Shown here one piece after another: positions 1 to 8,832 of a stretch of 64,000 nucleotides of DNA. This DNA comes from Methyloversatilis sp. (GTDB lineage Bacteria; Pseudomonadota; Gammaproteobacteria; Burkholderiales; Rhodocyclaceae). A model generated the notes under the pieces. That model was not told the origin of the DNA and made no database searches. It worked only from the letters and a program-made list of their open reading frames with translations. Where the stretch lies: positions 171,230 to 235,229 of the forward strand of contig NZ_JAUYRO010000037.1 in assembly GCF_030696805.1 (NCBI RefSeq). The letters run 5' to 3'. A program made the translations under genes and the position numbers. Each line of letters starts with the position of its first letter. Position 1 is the stretch's first letter.

Positions 1-260
1 GTGCGCCCTTCCTTGTCGGCCATCACTTCCAGCCCTTCGACCAGCGACAGGCCGGCGCGCAGCAGTGCCAGCAGTTCCTGACAGAACAGCAGCACGGGAA
101 AACGCTGGCGCGTGAAGCTGAGCGTGCGCGCACGCGCAGCCGACAGAACGGTCAGGCCATCGGCCTGAACCTGGGCGCGGGCGGAAAGTTCGTCCGACGC
201 CTCGATCTGAAGCTGAGTGATGCGGTTGGTGACGTCGAGGGCACGGATGCGGAAAAGCAT
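1..260 (-). CDS. gspF: Type II secretion inner-membrane protein GspF, N-terminal part (runs off window)
   Basis: The reverse strand opens with ATG at 260, one base after the gspG stop, and stays open to the window edge (86 codons). The peptide starts MLFRIRALD, followed by an EASDELSARAQVQADGLTVLS stretch. A later segment, LLFCQELLALLRAGLSLVEG, matches the first cytoplasmic helical domain of GspF/PilC platform proteins. GspF is the polytopic inner-membrane platform of the T2SS pseudopilus machine. Coupling to gspG supports the call. The membrane segments lie outside the window, so PilC-like alternatives cannot be excluded, but the gspG neighbour favours GspF. Confidence 0.8.
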   Translation of the reverse strand, partial: MLFRIRALDVTNRITQLQIEASDELSARAQVQADGLTVLSAARARTLSFTRQRFPVLLFCQELLALLRAGLSLVEGLEVMADKEGR

Positions 261-261
261 G

Positions 262-723
262 TCACCAGTTCGTGATGTCGGCGGCTTCGTCGCTGCCGCC
301 CGGTTGACCGTCCTTGCCCAGCGAACTGAGATCGTATTCGCCGTGTTCGCCCGGCGCGCGATAGATGTACGGGCGGTCCCACGGATCCGGCGGCACCGCC
401 TTCTTCAAATAGGGGCCGCCCCACTTGGGCGCCGTGGCCGGGCGTTCGACCAGCGCCTTCAGGCCCTCTTCCGTCGTCGGGTAGCGGCCGTTATCCAGTC
501 TGTACTGGTCGAGCGACTTTTCCAGCGCGTCCATCTGGGCGCGCGCCGCCTTCACTTCGGATTTGCCGATCTGGCTGAAGTAGCGCGGACCGACATAACC
601 GGCCAGAAGACCGATGATGACCATCACGACCAGCAGCTCGAGCAAGGTGAAGCCGCGTTGCGCGAGGGGGCCTGGCGTGGGGCCGGCAAGGTGGCTATCC
701 GGAGTTTCGTTACGTGTCATCAT
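262..723 (-). CDS. gspG: Type II secretion major pseudopilin GspG
   Basis: This 153-aa protein has a prepilin peptidase site (QRG|FTLLELLVVMVIIGLLAG) at about residues 22-41, with the +5 glutamate, followed by the class III signal helix. The globular part carries GspG hallmarks: NGRYPTTEEGLKAL, then DPWDRPYIY, and a C-terminal calcium-loop region with SLGKDGQPGGSDEAADI and a final NW. GspG polymerises into the T2SS pseudopilus after cleavage and N-methylation. The leader is somewhat long, with two possible Met starts (723 and 720). It is followed immediately by gspF, so the two are probably translated together. Confidence 0.96.
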   Translation of the reverse strand: MMTRNETPDSHLAGPTPGPLAQRGFTLLELLVVMVIIGLLAGYVGPRYFSQIGKSEVKAARAQMDALEKSLDQYRLDNGRYPTTEEGLKALVERPATAPKWGGPYLKKAVPPDPWDRPYIYRAPGEHGEYDLSSLGKDGQPGGSDEAADITNW

Positions 724-846
724 TGAATCAGTCTAGCTGTGCCGGACCTGCGGCAGCAAGCGGTTGCGGGCACTGCAACATGGGCGAAACCTTGCGGCAG
801 CAAGATTGCAATACTCGACACCTTACCGGGCATGTGTTTCCTGCAG

Positions 847-1440
847 ATGAATCGACGCACCAAACTGATCCTGTCGCTTTGCTGCCTGCTGTGTGCCGCG
901 CCGGCACAGGCGGACATTTACGCACGCGAAGACGGTGAGGGCACACTGCATCTGACCGACGCGCCGGTCGGCGACGGCTATGAACTGCTGCTGGAATCGC
1001 GTTCGGCGGGTGCCCAGGCAAGTGCTGGCCGGGCCATCGCGCGGCCGGCTGCTGCTGCAGCGCATCAACAGCGCATTGCGCGCGTGGCGGACCGTACCGG
1101 CGTCGAAGCCGGACTGCTCAATGCGGTGATTGCGGTCGAATCCGCCTACAATCCGAAGGCGCTGTCGCCCAAGGGTGCAGCCGGTCTGATGCAGCTGATG
1201 CCGGCCACGGCACGCCGGTACGGCGTGACCGACCGCTTCGATCCGGACCAGAACCTGCTCGGCGGCGCGCTCTACCTGCGTGACCTGATGGCGCGCTTCG
1301 ACAATCAGCTCGAACTGGCACTGGCCGCCTACAACGCCGGCGAAGGCGCGGTCGAGCGGCACGGCCGCCGGGTGCCGCCTTTCGCGGAAACCCTGCGCTA
1401 CGTGCCGAAGGTGCTCGACCACTACCGGTCGTTGCGCTGA
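847..1440 (+). CDS. Secreted lytic transglycosylase (SLT family) with N-terminal DUF4124-like segment
   Basis: Start ATG 847 was chosen because it opens directly into a signal peptide ([19 protein letters not shown], cleavage near AQA|D); upstream in-frame starts would bury it. The mature 197-aa protein begins with a short [16 protein letters not shown] segment typical of DUF4124. A goose-lysozyme-like SLT domain follows from about residue 75. The catalytic Glu is about residue 98 ([11 protein letters not shown]), followed by [17 protein letters not shown] and the AYNAGEGAV motif. It should cleave periplasmic peptidoglycan to 1,6-anhydromuropeptides. It diverges from gspG and may open the wall for secretion machinery, but that link is inferred only. 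Confidence 0.9.
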   Translation: MNRRTKLILSLCCLLCAAPAQADIYAREDGEGTLHLTDAPVGDGYELLLESRSAGAQASAGRAIARPAAAAAHQQRIARVADRTGVEAGLLNAVIAVESAYNPKALSPKGAAGLMQLMPATARRYGVTDRFDPDQNLLGGALYLRDLMARFDNQLELALAAYNAGEGAVERHGRRVPPFAETLRYVPKVLDHYRSLR

Positions 1441-1494
1441 CAAAAGCCGCCACGCGAGCAGCGCCTCAGGACTTCAGACGGCCGGCTTGACTAC

Positions 1495-3021
1495 CTACGA
1501 CTGTGCATCCGGCTGTGCATCCATCTCGCGCAACGCAGTCTTCAACACCTTGCCGTAGTTGTTCTTCGGCAGCTCATCGACGAAGCGGTAGTGCTTGGGC
1601 CGCTTGAAGCGCGCGATTTCGGTCAGGCAGTGCGCGTCCAGCTCCGCCGAGGTCATCGGCTGGCGGGTGACGACGAAGGCAATCACCACCTCGCCCCATT
1701 CCGGGTCGGGACGGCCGATCACGGCGACTTCGGCGACCGAATCGTGGGTCAGCAGCGCTTCTTCGACTTCGCGCGGATAGATGTTGCTGCCGCCGCTGAT
1801 GATGAGGTCCTTGCTGCGATCGAGCAGCGTCAGGAAGCCGTCTTCGTCGAGCCGGCCGACGTCGCCGGTATACAGCCAGCCATCGACGATGGACGCCGCT
1901 GTCGCGTCCGGATTGTCCCAGTAGCCATTCATGACCGCTTCGCCGCGCACGCGGATTTCACCGGTTTCTCCGGTCGGCACATCGCGGCCCTGCGCGTCGA
2001 CCACCGCCACTTCGACCATGGACTGCGCAAACCCGACCGACGCCAGACGTTCGCGATAGCGCGGCTGCGTCGGGTCGTTGATCAGGGCACGCGGCATCAC
2101 CGTAATCATCATCGGGCACTCGCCCTGACCGTAGATCTGCGCGAAATGCGGGCCGATCAGTTCCAGCGCCTCTTCGAGGTCGGCCAGATACATCGGGCCG
2201 CCGCCGTAGCAGATGGTGGCCAGCCCGGTCGGACGCTGGCCGGTCTTCTTCACCACGTCGATCAGGCGACGCACCATGGTCGGCGCCGCGAAGAAAGAGG
2301 CTTCCGTCCAGTGGGCGGCGAGATCGAAGCATTCCTGCGCGTCGAAACCGCCCGATTCGGGCACCACGTTGAGGCCGGCCTGCATGACATACGGCAGGTG
2401 GAACAGGCCGCCGCCATGCGACATCGGCGCCGGATGCAGCGCCACGTCGCCCGGTGCCAGCGCCTGCACGCTGGACAGATAGCCCATGCAGGTCCAGCGC
2501 AGCTGGCGCAGCGAAAGGTTCACGCCCTTGGGCCGGCCGGTGGTGCCGCTGGTGTAGAACATCCACACCGGATCGGTGTCGCTGCGCGGCTCGATGGCCG
2601 ACGGCGCGATCGACGCATCGCGCAGGAATCCGAACGACGACAGCACCGGCACCGCATTGCCGCCGTCGCGCAGCACGGCTTCGAGCTCGTCGCGCGCGTC
2701 GGCGCCACAGAACACGATCTTCGAACCGCTGTGGCTGCAGATGAAGGCGGCTTCCTTGGCATGCAGCTTGGCATTGATCGGCACCACGGCGACGCCGGCC
2801 CACCAGGCGCCCCACATCAGCGGCAGGTAGTCGGGCGTGTTGTACATGAACAGCGCCACCCGGTCGCCCGGCGCGAGGCCCTGCGTGCGCAGCCAGGTCG
2901 CGAAGCGCGCCGCGCTTTCGGCAAAACCGCGGTAGTTCCACAGCACCTCGCGACCGAGGGCGATGGCGGGACGATCGGGGTATTGCTGCGCGGTACGCTG
3001 AAGCCACAGGGCGATGTTCAT
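1495..3021 (-). CDS. AMP-dependent acyl-CoA synthetase/ligase
   Basis: A 508-aa ANL-superfamily ligase. The P-loop-like adenylation motif YTSGTTGRPKG lies near residue 160, YGQGE(C) near 295, the hinge region GWLYTGDVGRLDEDGFL near 385, and RSKDLIISGGSNIYPREVEE after it. The C-terminal catalytic lysine region is ELPKNNYGKVLKTALRE. It should activate a fatty, aromatic or other carboxylic acid to its acyl-CoA; the sequence does not reveal the substrate. It lies 54 bp downstream of a thiolase on the same strand, suggesting a two-gene degradation or chain-modification operon. The start ATG 3021 is preceded by a GGAGAGAG ribosome binding site. Confidence 0.9.
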   Translation of the reverse strand: MNIALWLQRTAQQYPDRPAIALGREVLWNYRGFAESAARFATWLRTQGLAPGDRVALFMYNTPDYLPLMWGAWWAGVAVVPINAKLHAKEAAFICSHSGSKIVFCGADARDELEAVLRDGGNAVPVLSSFGFLRDASIAPSAIEPRSDTDPVWMFYTSGTTGRPKGVNLSLRQLRWTCMGYLSSVQALAPGDVALHPAPMSHGGGLFHLPYVMQAGLNVVPESGGFDAQECFDLAAHWTEASFFAAPTMVRRLIDVVKKTGQRPTGLATICYGGGPMYLADLEEALELIGPHFAQIYGQGECPMMITVMPRALINDPTQPRYRERLASVGFAQSMVEVAVVDAQGRDVPTGETGEIRVRGEAVMNGYWDNPDATAASIVDGWLYTGDVGRLDEDGFLTLLDRSKDLIISGGSNIYPREVEEALLTHDSVAEVAVIGRPDPEWGEVVIAFVVTRQPMTSAELDAHCLTEIARFKRPKHYRFVDELPKNNYGKVLKTALREMDAQPDAQS

Positions 3022-3075
3022 GGGTGCTCTCTCTCCGTTGATCTTGATTTTTTTGGGCGGCTACGACCGGACCGC

Positions 3076-4239
3076 TTACTGCACGCGTTCGAGGATGGAA
3101 CCGTAGTTGGCCACGCTGGCGCCGCCCATGTTCAGGATGCCGGCGAAGCGCGCGTCGGGCAACACGTCGGCGCGGAAGCGACCGAGCAGCATCCACGCGC
3201 TGATGACATGCATCGATACGCCGGTGGCACCGATCGGGTGACCCTTGGTTTTCAGGCCGCCGGACAGGTTGACCGGCAGCTTGCCGCCGGCATGCACCCA
3301 GCCCTCTTCCAGCGCGCGGTGGCCGCCGCCGGCCGGCGTCAGGCCGATGGCTTCGTACATCATCAGTTCGGCGATGGTGAAGCAGTCGTGCACTTCCACG
3401 CTGTCGAGATCATCCAGCGTGAGTTTTGCCGAATCGAGCAGGCGCTGCCAGGCGACGCGCGCGCCGGCCAGCTCGCTCATGTCGCGCTGCGACGTCGGCA
3501 TGATGTCGTTGGCCTGCGCGGTGGCGCGCAGGCGCACGAAGGGCCGGCTGCCGTCGTGCGCGTCGCTGTCGCACAGCACGATGGCCGCTGCGCCATCGGA
3601 GATCGGCGAGCAATCGGTGCGCAACAAACGGCCGACGACGCGCGGATTCTTCTCGGATTCGGTCGCGCAGAATTCGATGCTGAGCGGGTTGCGGTACTGC
3701 GCCAGCGGGTTGTGCGCCGCGTTGTCGTGATTTTTCGATGCGATGCGCGCCATCGCATCGCGCGGGTCGCCGAAGCGTTCGGCATAGCGGTCGGCGATCA
3801 CGCCGAACATACCGGCAAAGCCGGCCGGCGTTTCGGCTTCGTCCTTGAAATAGGACGCACGCAGCAGCGCGTTGCCGACGTCGCGGGTGGACAGCTGCGA
3901 CATCACCTCGACACCGATCACCAGCACGCGCCGGGCCGTGCCGGCGCGGATGGCGAGCGCACCCTGATGCACCGCGGCGCTGCCGCTGGCGCAGGCGTTC
4001 TCGACCCGCACCGCAGGCGTCATGCGCAGGCCAGGCAGCAGATTGGCGGACAGACCGGCCACGAAGCCCTGCTTCACCATGCCGACGCCGAAGTGGCCGA
4101 CCACCACGGCATCGATGTCGGCCGGTTCGAGACCGGCATCGGCAATCGCCTCGGCGGCGACTTCCGCCATCAGGGTTTCGACATCTGCGTCAGGGCGCCG
4201 GGCGAAGGGCGTGTGGGCGAAACCGGTCAGGTCGATCAT
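3076..4239 (-). CDS. SCPx/lipid-transfer type thiolase (acetyl-CoA acetyltransferase family)
   Basis: Start ATG 4239 was selected because GGGAGAAAG sits just upstream and MIDLTGFAHTPF is the usual N-terminus; a longer upstream reading is low-complexity. The 387-aa protein has the nucleophilic cysteine in ENACASGSAAVH (about residue 83), the SCPx-class VHDCFTIAELMMYE motif, and the C-terminal GGLKTKGHPIGATG histidine motif. These non-canonical thiolases split or condense branched or sterol-like beta-ketoacyl-CoAs. The protein precedes the acyl-CoA ligase in the same direction and is divergent from the PAS-LuxR gene. The substrate cannot be told from sequence. Confidence 0.88.
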   Translation of the reverse strand: MIDLTGFAHTPFARRPDADVETLMAEVAAEAIADAGLEPADIDAVVVGHFGVGMVKQGFVAGLSANLLPGLRMTPAVRVENACASGSAAVHQGALAIRAGTARRVLVIGVEVMSQLSTRDVGNALLRASYFKDEAETPAGFAGMFGVIADRYAERFGDPRDAMARIASKNHDNAAHNPLAQYRNPLSIEFCATESEKNPRVVGRLLRTDCSPISDGAAAIVLCDSDAHDGSRPFVRLRATAQANDIMPTSQRDMSELAGARVAWQRLLDSAKLTLDDLDSVEVHDCFTIAELMMYEAIGLTPAGGGHRALEEGWVHAGGKLPVNLSGGLKTKGHPIGATGVSMHVISAWMLLGRFRADVLPDARFAGILNMGGASVANYGSILERVQ

Positions 4240-4389
4240 GAACTTTCTCCCGCGGCCGCGCTCGGCGGCCTTCTGTGGCGAAATTCGGTGGCGAAAACCG
4301 GCCCCATTGGGCGGCCGGCGGATCGGGTATACATTAGGCGCGCCCAAACCCCTCCGCCAGTCGCAGAACTACGCCCTGCCGAGCCAGAC

Positions 4390-4953
4390 ATGTCTTCCCT
4401 GATGCCCGATTCCACCGACGCCGACCAGGCGGCCGACCTCTGCCCGCTGGGTATGGTGCTGACCTCTCAGCGCCGCATCGAGTGGTGCAACGACCGCTTC
4501 GCCGCCAGTTTCGGCTACCCGCGCACCGCGCTGATCGGCCAGAGCATGGCTCTGCTGTACCCGACGACCAGCGAATTCGAACGGGTTGGCGAGCGCGGTT
4601 GGCAGGCGCTGTTCAAATCGGGAACGTATGAAGACGAGCGGCTGATGCGGCTGCGCGACGGCGGGTTGCGCTGGTTCCGTGTGCTGGGCCATGCGCTCGA
4701 TCGCAGCGACCCGTACCGGCGCGCCAGCTGGCTGTTCGAACCGCTGCGCGTCAGCGGCACGGTGGATACGCTGAGCCTGCGCCAGCGCGAGGTGCTGTCG
4801 GCGATGACACGCGGTCTGACGTCGAAGGAGTGCGCGCGCGAACTGGGCATCAGTCCGCGCACCGTGGAGAAGATCCGCGCCCAGCTCATGCAGCGCTACG
4901 ACGTGCATAACGCCGCCGCGCTGATGAGCCGCATCAGCGGCATGCCGGGCTGA
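4390..4953 (+). CDS. PAS-LuxR transcriptional regulator
   Basis: A 187-aa protein. Residues about 15-120 form a single PAS/PAC-like sensor (CPLGMVLTSQRRIEWCNDRF, FGYPRTALIGQS, then LRDGGLRWFRVLGHAL). Residues about 125-185 form a LuxR/FixJ-type helix-turn-helix (LSLRQREVLSAMTRGLTSKE, ECARELGISPRTVEKIRAQL). There is no receiver domain, so it probably senses through the PAS fold. A possible promoter with TTGGGC at 4307-4312 and TACATT at 4330-4335 precedes it. It is divergent from the thiolase/ligase pair and convergent with prpE, so it may control acyl-CoA genes, but this is inferred from position. Confidence 0.88.
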   Translation: MSSLMPDSTDADQAADLCPLGMVLTSQRRIEWCNDRFAASFGYPRTALIGQSMALLYPTTSEFERVGERGWQALFKSGTYEDERLMRLRDGGLRWFRVLGHALDRSDPYRRASWLFEPLRVSGTVDTLSLRQREVLSAMTRGLTSKECARELGISPRTVEKIRAQLMQRYDVHNAAALMSRISGMPG

Positions 4954-4980
4954 CGCGCGCGCGCCAGCCCGGCATGCCGC
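4937..4980. terminator. 16-bp perfect stem between convergent luxR-type and prpE genes
   Basis: GCGGCATGCCGGGCTG (4937-4952) is exactly complementary to 4965-4980, with a 12-nt GC-alternating loop. The left arm contains the last codons of the regulator gene, and the right arm ends directly next to the prpE stop codon at 4981. No T-run follows on either strand, so it would be a non-canonical bidirectional terminator or an mRNA-end stabiliser. Confidence 0.55.
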
Positions 4981-6870
4981 TCAGCCGAGCGACTGGCGGA
5001 TCTGGTCGAGCGTGGTCGGGTCGTCCAGCGTGGTGAGGTCACCCGGATCGCGCCCTTCGGCGATGGCCTGGATCGAGCGGCGCAGCATCTTGCCGGAGCG
5101 CGTCTTGGGCAGGCCATTGACGAACAGCACCCGACCCGGCCGCGCGATGGCGCCGAGCAGGTTGTCCACCGTCTGCATCACTTCCTTTTCCATCGAGGCG
5201 CGACCTTCCGGCGTCGCGACCCGGTTGGCGTCCTTGACCACGACGAACGCCATCGGCAGCTGGCCTTTCAGGTTGTCCGCCACACCGACCACGGCCACTT
5301 CGGCCACACCGGCATGCGCCTGGATCGCTTCCTCGATTTCGCGCGTGCCCAGCCGGTGGCCGGCGACGTTGATCACGTCGTCGGTGCGGCCGAGGATCTT
5401 GTGATAACCGGCGTCGTCGCGGATGCCCCAGTCGAAGGACGAATACACCAGCGGCGATTTGAAGAGCGAAAAGTAGGTGCGAACGAAGCGATCGTCATCG
5501 CCCCAGATCGTCGACAGGCAGCCCGGCGGCAGCGGCGGCACGATGCCGACGATGCCCTTCTCATTCGGGCCGCACTCGGTACCGTCTTCGCGGAAGATGC
5601 GCAGGTCGTAGCCATACACCGGATGGCCGGGCGAACCGAGCTGGATCTCCGTTTTTTCGACACCCGGCAGTTCGCACAGGATGGGCCAGCCGGTTTCGGT
5701 CTGCCAGTAGTTGTCGATGACCGGTTTGTCGAGCGCGCTCATCAGCCATTCGTGGGTCGGCTCATCAAGCGGCTCGCCGGCCAGGAAAATCTGGCGCAGC
5801 GATGAAATATCGTGCTTCTTCAGGTAGGCCGGGTCCTGCTTTTTCAGCACGCGCGCGGCGGTCGGCGCCGAGAACATGACCGACACCTTGTACTTCTCGA
5901 CCAGACTCCACCAGATGCCCGGATCGGGGCGCAGCGGCGTGCCTTCGTACATCAGCGTCGCCATGCCGGCGATCAGCGGGCCGTAGATGATGTACGAGTG
6001 ACCGACCACCCAGCCGATGTCCGACGTGGTGAACATCGTTTCGCCGGGGTGGCCGCAGTAGATGTGCTGCATCGACGCCGCCAGCGCGACCGCATAGCCA
6101 CCCGTATCGCGCTGCACGCCCTTGGGCTTGCCGGTGGTGCCGGAGGTGTACAGGATGTACGACGGCTCGCTCGATTCGAGCCACACGCAAGGCACTTCCG
6201 CATTCATGTGATGGGTGCGCAGCGTCGCGTAATCGACGTCGCGCCCCACCACCACGGGACATTCCTTGTCCAGGCCGCGGTTCACCATCAGCACGCGCGC
6301 GGGCGGGAATTCGGCCAGCGAACAGGCTTCGTCGAGCAGATGCTTGTAAGGCACGACCTTGCCGCCGCGCATGCCGGCTTCGGCCGACACGATGACCTTG
6401 GGCTTGGCGTCATCGATGCGGGTGGCCAGCGAACCGGATGCAAAGCCGCCGAACACCACCGAGTGGATGGCGCCGATGCGCGTGCAGGCGAGCATGGCGA
6501 AGGCCGCTTCGGCAATCATCGGCATGTAGATCAGCACGCGGTCGCCGCGCTCGACGCCGAGCGACAGCAGCATCGCGGCCATGCGCTCGACTTCGCGCTG
6601 CAGCTCGGCGAACGAATAGGTCTTTTCGATACCGGTTTCGGTCGATACGAAAATCAGCGCAGCGGCGTCAGGCCGCGTGGCCGCGTGCCGGTCGACCGCG
6701 TTGTGACACAGATTGGTGGTACCGCCGACGAACCACCTGGCGAACGGTGGACGGGAAAAATCGCAGGTTTGCTGCGGGGTCTCCTGCCAATCGATCAGTC
6801 GGGCCTGTTCGGCCCAGAACGTGTCGCGCTGGGAAATCGAACGCGCGTGAAAATCCGTGCTTGCTGACAT
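4981..6870 (-). CDS. prpE: Propionyl-CoA synthetase PrpE
   Basis: A 629-aa acetyl/propionyl-CoA synthetase. Start ATG 6870 has AGGAGGAAGC immediately upstream. Motifs: YILYTSGTTGKPKGVQRD, IDNYWQTETGWPI (the propionate-type version; acetate enzymes usually have WWQTETGG), YHKILGRTDDVINVAGHRLG, and the reversibly acetylated lysine motif GLPKTRSGKMLRR. It converts propionate, ATP and CoA to propionyl-CoA, feeding the methylcitrate cycle or PHA synthesis. No prpBCD genes are adjacent. The gene is convergent with the PAS-LuxR gene. Confidence 0.92.
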   Translation of the reverse strand: MSASTDFHARSISQRDTFWAEQARLIDWQETPQQTCDFSRPPFARWFVGGTTNLCHNAVDRHAATRPDAAALIFVSTETGIEKTYSFAELQREVERMAAMLLSLGVERGDRVLIYMPMIAEAAFAMLACTRIGAIHSVVFGGFASGSLATRIDDAKPKVIVSAEAGMRGGKVVPYKHLLDEACSLAEFPPARVLMVNRGLDKECPVVVGRDVDYATLRTHHMNAEVPCVWLESSEPSYILYTSGTTGKPKGVQRDTGGYAVALAASMQHIYCGHPGETMFTTSDIGWVVGHSYIIYGPLIAGMATLMYEGTPLRPDPGIWWSLVEKYKVSVMFSAPTAARVLKKQDPAYLKKHDISSLRQIFLAGEPLDEPTHEWLMSALDKPVIDNYWQTETGWPILCELPGVEKTEIQLGSPGHPVYGYDLRIFREDGTECGPNEKGIVGIVPPLPPGCLSTIWGDDDRFVRTYFSLFKSPLVYSSFDWGIRDDAGYHKILGRTDDVINVAGHRLGTREIEEAIQAHAGVAEVAVVGVADNLKGQLPMAFVVVKDANRVATPEGRASMEKEVMQTVDNLLGAIARPGRVLFVNGLPKTRSGKMLRRSIQAIAEGRDPGDLTTLDDPTTLDQIRQSLG

Positions 6871-6904
6871 GCTTCCTCCTCTGACCTGCGCCGTCCTGCA
6901 GATA

Positions 6905-8083
6905 TTATTTTTTATCAACGATCGAAGTATCAGCTTCGCTTGCGTGCTGGCGCAAGCAGTCGAGCGGGATGTCGCAATCGTATTTGACGCTAATCAATTC
7001 GAGCAACGGCAACAGCCGGTAGATCAGCGCCGGCAGCTGGGCATCGATTTCGTCGGACGCGCCGGACTTGATCAGCAGCAGCGCGCGCTCGATGCTCACG
7101 ATGCCGGCTGTCCAGGCGAATTTCTGCGGCTCGCCGCCACTGCTTCGCACCGTATTGCCGCCCTCGCGCTGCGCGATGTCGGCGCGCGCCACCGCCAGCC
7201 CGAGCATCTGCGACACCGAATCGGCGTTGTCGGACAGGCTGTTCGCCACACCGATGTTCAGGCTGATGCGCAGCGTCTGGCCGCGGTACTGCATGGCAGT
7301 TGCGGCGATCACGGTGCGCATGCGATTGGCGAACTGTTCGGCGCTGGCCAGGCTGATGTCCGGCGTGATGATGGCGAACTGACCCTCGCCGATCTGCGAA
7401 AAAGTGTCTTCGCGACGCACCTTGGTCGCCAGCACCTTGGCCAGCTTGCGCATGATGAGGTCGGTCACGTGGCGGCCGAAGCTGCTGACGATGTCGCCGA
7501 AATTGTCGATGCCGACGATCAGCACGCTGACTTCGCCGCGCTGACGCACCGCCGCTGACATCAGCTGGGCGCCGTGTATTTCCATGTACTGCGGGCTCGC
7601 CATGCCGGAATCAGGGTCGATCGGTGAGGCGGCGGCCAGTGCTTCGCGGCTGTCGGCGAGCTGGCGACGGGTGGTGTTGAGGCGACTGGCGGATTCGATC
7701 CGCGCAATCAGCTCGACCGTGCCGATGCCCTTGGTGATGAAGTCGGTCGCGCCCAGTTCCCGCGCGCGTTCGCGGGCGGCGTCGTCTTCGTCGCCCGAAA
7801 TCATGATCACCGGAATGTCGGCAATGCGCTGCACGCGCGACGAGCGCACCCGTTCGAGCAGGCCGTAGCCATCAAGCTTCGGCATCGTCAGGTCGGACAG
7901 CACGACCTGGATCGAATCGTCCACCAGCAGCGTCTGCCAGCCGGCTTCGCCGTCGGCTTCTTCGCGAAAATCGAAGCGATCACGAATGCGCTTGATGATG
8001 GACGCCCGCACCATGCGCGAGTCATCCACGATCAGCACCTTTACCGGCAGCGTCACGTCAGCGTTCGTGTTGCGGTCACTCAT
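6905..8083 (-). CDS. Response regulator with degenerate GGDEF domain
   Basis: A 392-aa protein starting at ATG 8083 (MSDRNTNADVTLPVKVLIVDD). The receiver domain (residues about 14-130) has the acidic pair D20-D21, phospho-acceptor D64 (VVLSDLTMPKLDG) and K118 (DFITKG). A GGDEF-family fold follows (about 150-315), but the active-site loop reads FSQIGEGQFAII (residues about 229-239) in place of R-x-GGDEF. Diguanylate cyclase activity is therefore unlikely. The C-terminal about 75 residues (LLLIKSG...LISVKYDCDIPLDCLR) are not assignable. It may act as a phosphorylation-dependent adaptor or nucleotide-binding effector. No histidine kinase is adjacent. Confidence 0.88.
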   Translation of the reverse strand: MSDRNTNADVTLPVKVLIVDDSRMVRASIIKRIRDRFDFREEADGEAGWQTLLVDDSIQVVLSDLTMPKLDGYGLLERVRSSRVQRIADIPVIMISGDEDDAARERARELGATDFITKGIGTVELIARIESASRLNTTRRQLADSREALAAASPIDPDSGMASPQYMEIHGAQLMSAAVRQRGEVSVLIVGIDNFGDIVSSFGRHVTDLIMRKLAKVLATKVRREDTFSQIGEGQFAIITPDISLASAEQFANRMRTVIAATAMQYRGQTLRISLNIGVANSLSDNADSVSQMLGLAVARADIAQREGGNTVRSSGGEPQKFAWTAGIVSIERALLLIKSGASDEIDAQLPALIYRLLPLLELISVKYDCDIPLDCLRQHASEADTSIVDKK

Positions 8084-8262
8084 GGGCCCTGTAACCGGCT
8101 TGCAATGGGATCGAACGCATGATTGTAGGGGAAGCGGGCGGCGCGGCGGCGAGGTTTTGCGCCGCCGCGCCGACCTGTCGGCAGCCCGTCGCAGTGCGCG
8201 ACCGGCCACCTGCAGACCGTGAAACTTGGCAGGTCGGGCGTGCATGCGTATATTCGCGACCC

Positions 8263-8832
8263 ATGCGTCGAATACCCCTGACCCGGATATGCCTTTGCGC
8301 CTTACTCGCTCTGGCTATCGCTCTTCCCCTCGCCGCACGTGCCGAACCGGTCGAACAGGAGCCGACAGGCTTTTCGCTGGACAATCTGTCCGGTGATCGG
8401 GTGGCGGAACATGCCGCGGCCGCCGCAGGCGCGGTCACCGATCTGCTCGACAGCGGATTTGCCCTGCTCGGCATCCGCTATCGCTTCGGCGGCAACAACC
8501 CGCAAACCGGTTTCGACTGCAGCGGTTTCGTGCGCCATGTGTTTTCCGATGCACTGGGCGTGCTGCTGCCGCGCACCGCCGTCGAAATGGCGCGCGTCGG
8601 TGCCCGCGTCGGGCGCGAGGATCTGCAGCCGGGCGATCTGGTGTTCTTCAACACGCTCAGCCGTACTTTCTCCCACGTGGGTATCTACATGGGCGACGAC
8701 AAGTTCCTGCATGCCAATTCGCGCGGTGGCGGCGTGCGCATCGACGACATGACCGGCCGCTATTGGGCGCGCCGCTTCAATGGTGCGCGCCGCATCGACG
8801 TCGACAGTCAGGGCGCGACGGCACTGCGCTGA
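8263..8832 (+). CDS. Secreted NlpC/P60 cysteine peptidase
   Basis: A 189-aa protein with a signal peptide (MRRIPLTRICLCALLALAIA, cleavage near ARA|E). The NlpC/P60 domain occupies about residues 60-175. The catalytic cysteine is about C86 in GFDCSGFVRHVF, the histidine about H138 in FSHVGIYMG, and the third polar position about H150 (FLHANS). It should cleave peptidoglycan stem peptides in the periplasm. ATG 8263 was chosen for the signal peptide; a TATATT -10-like box lies about 10 bp upstream. The 3' end overlaps the convergent DUF2325 gene by 25 bp. Confidence 0.9.
   Translation: MRRIPLTRICLCALLALAIALPLAARAEPVEQEPTGFSLDNLSGDRVAEHAAAAAGAVTDLLDSGFALLGIRYRFGGNNPQTGFDCSGFVRHVFSDALGVLLPRTAVEMARVGARVGREDLQPGDLVFFNTLSRTFSHVGIYMGDDKFLHANSRGGGVRIDDMTGRYWARRFNGARRIDVDSQGATALR

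Noticed and set aside
1591..4389. Long forward frame running into the PAS-LuxR gene
   Set aside because: The first 900 codons are antisense to the ligase and thiolase genes; only the part from 4390 has real domains.
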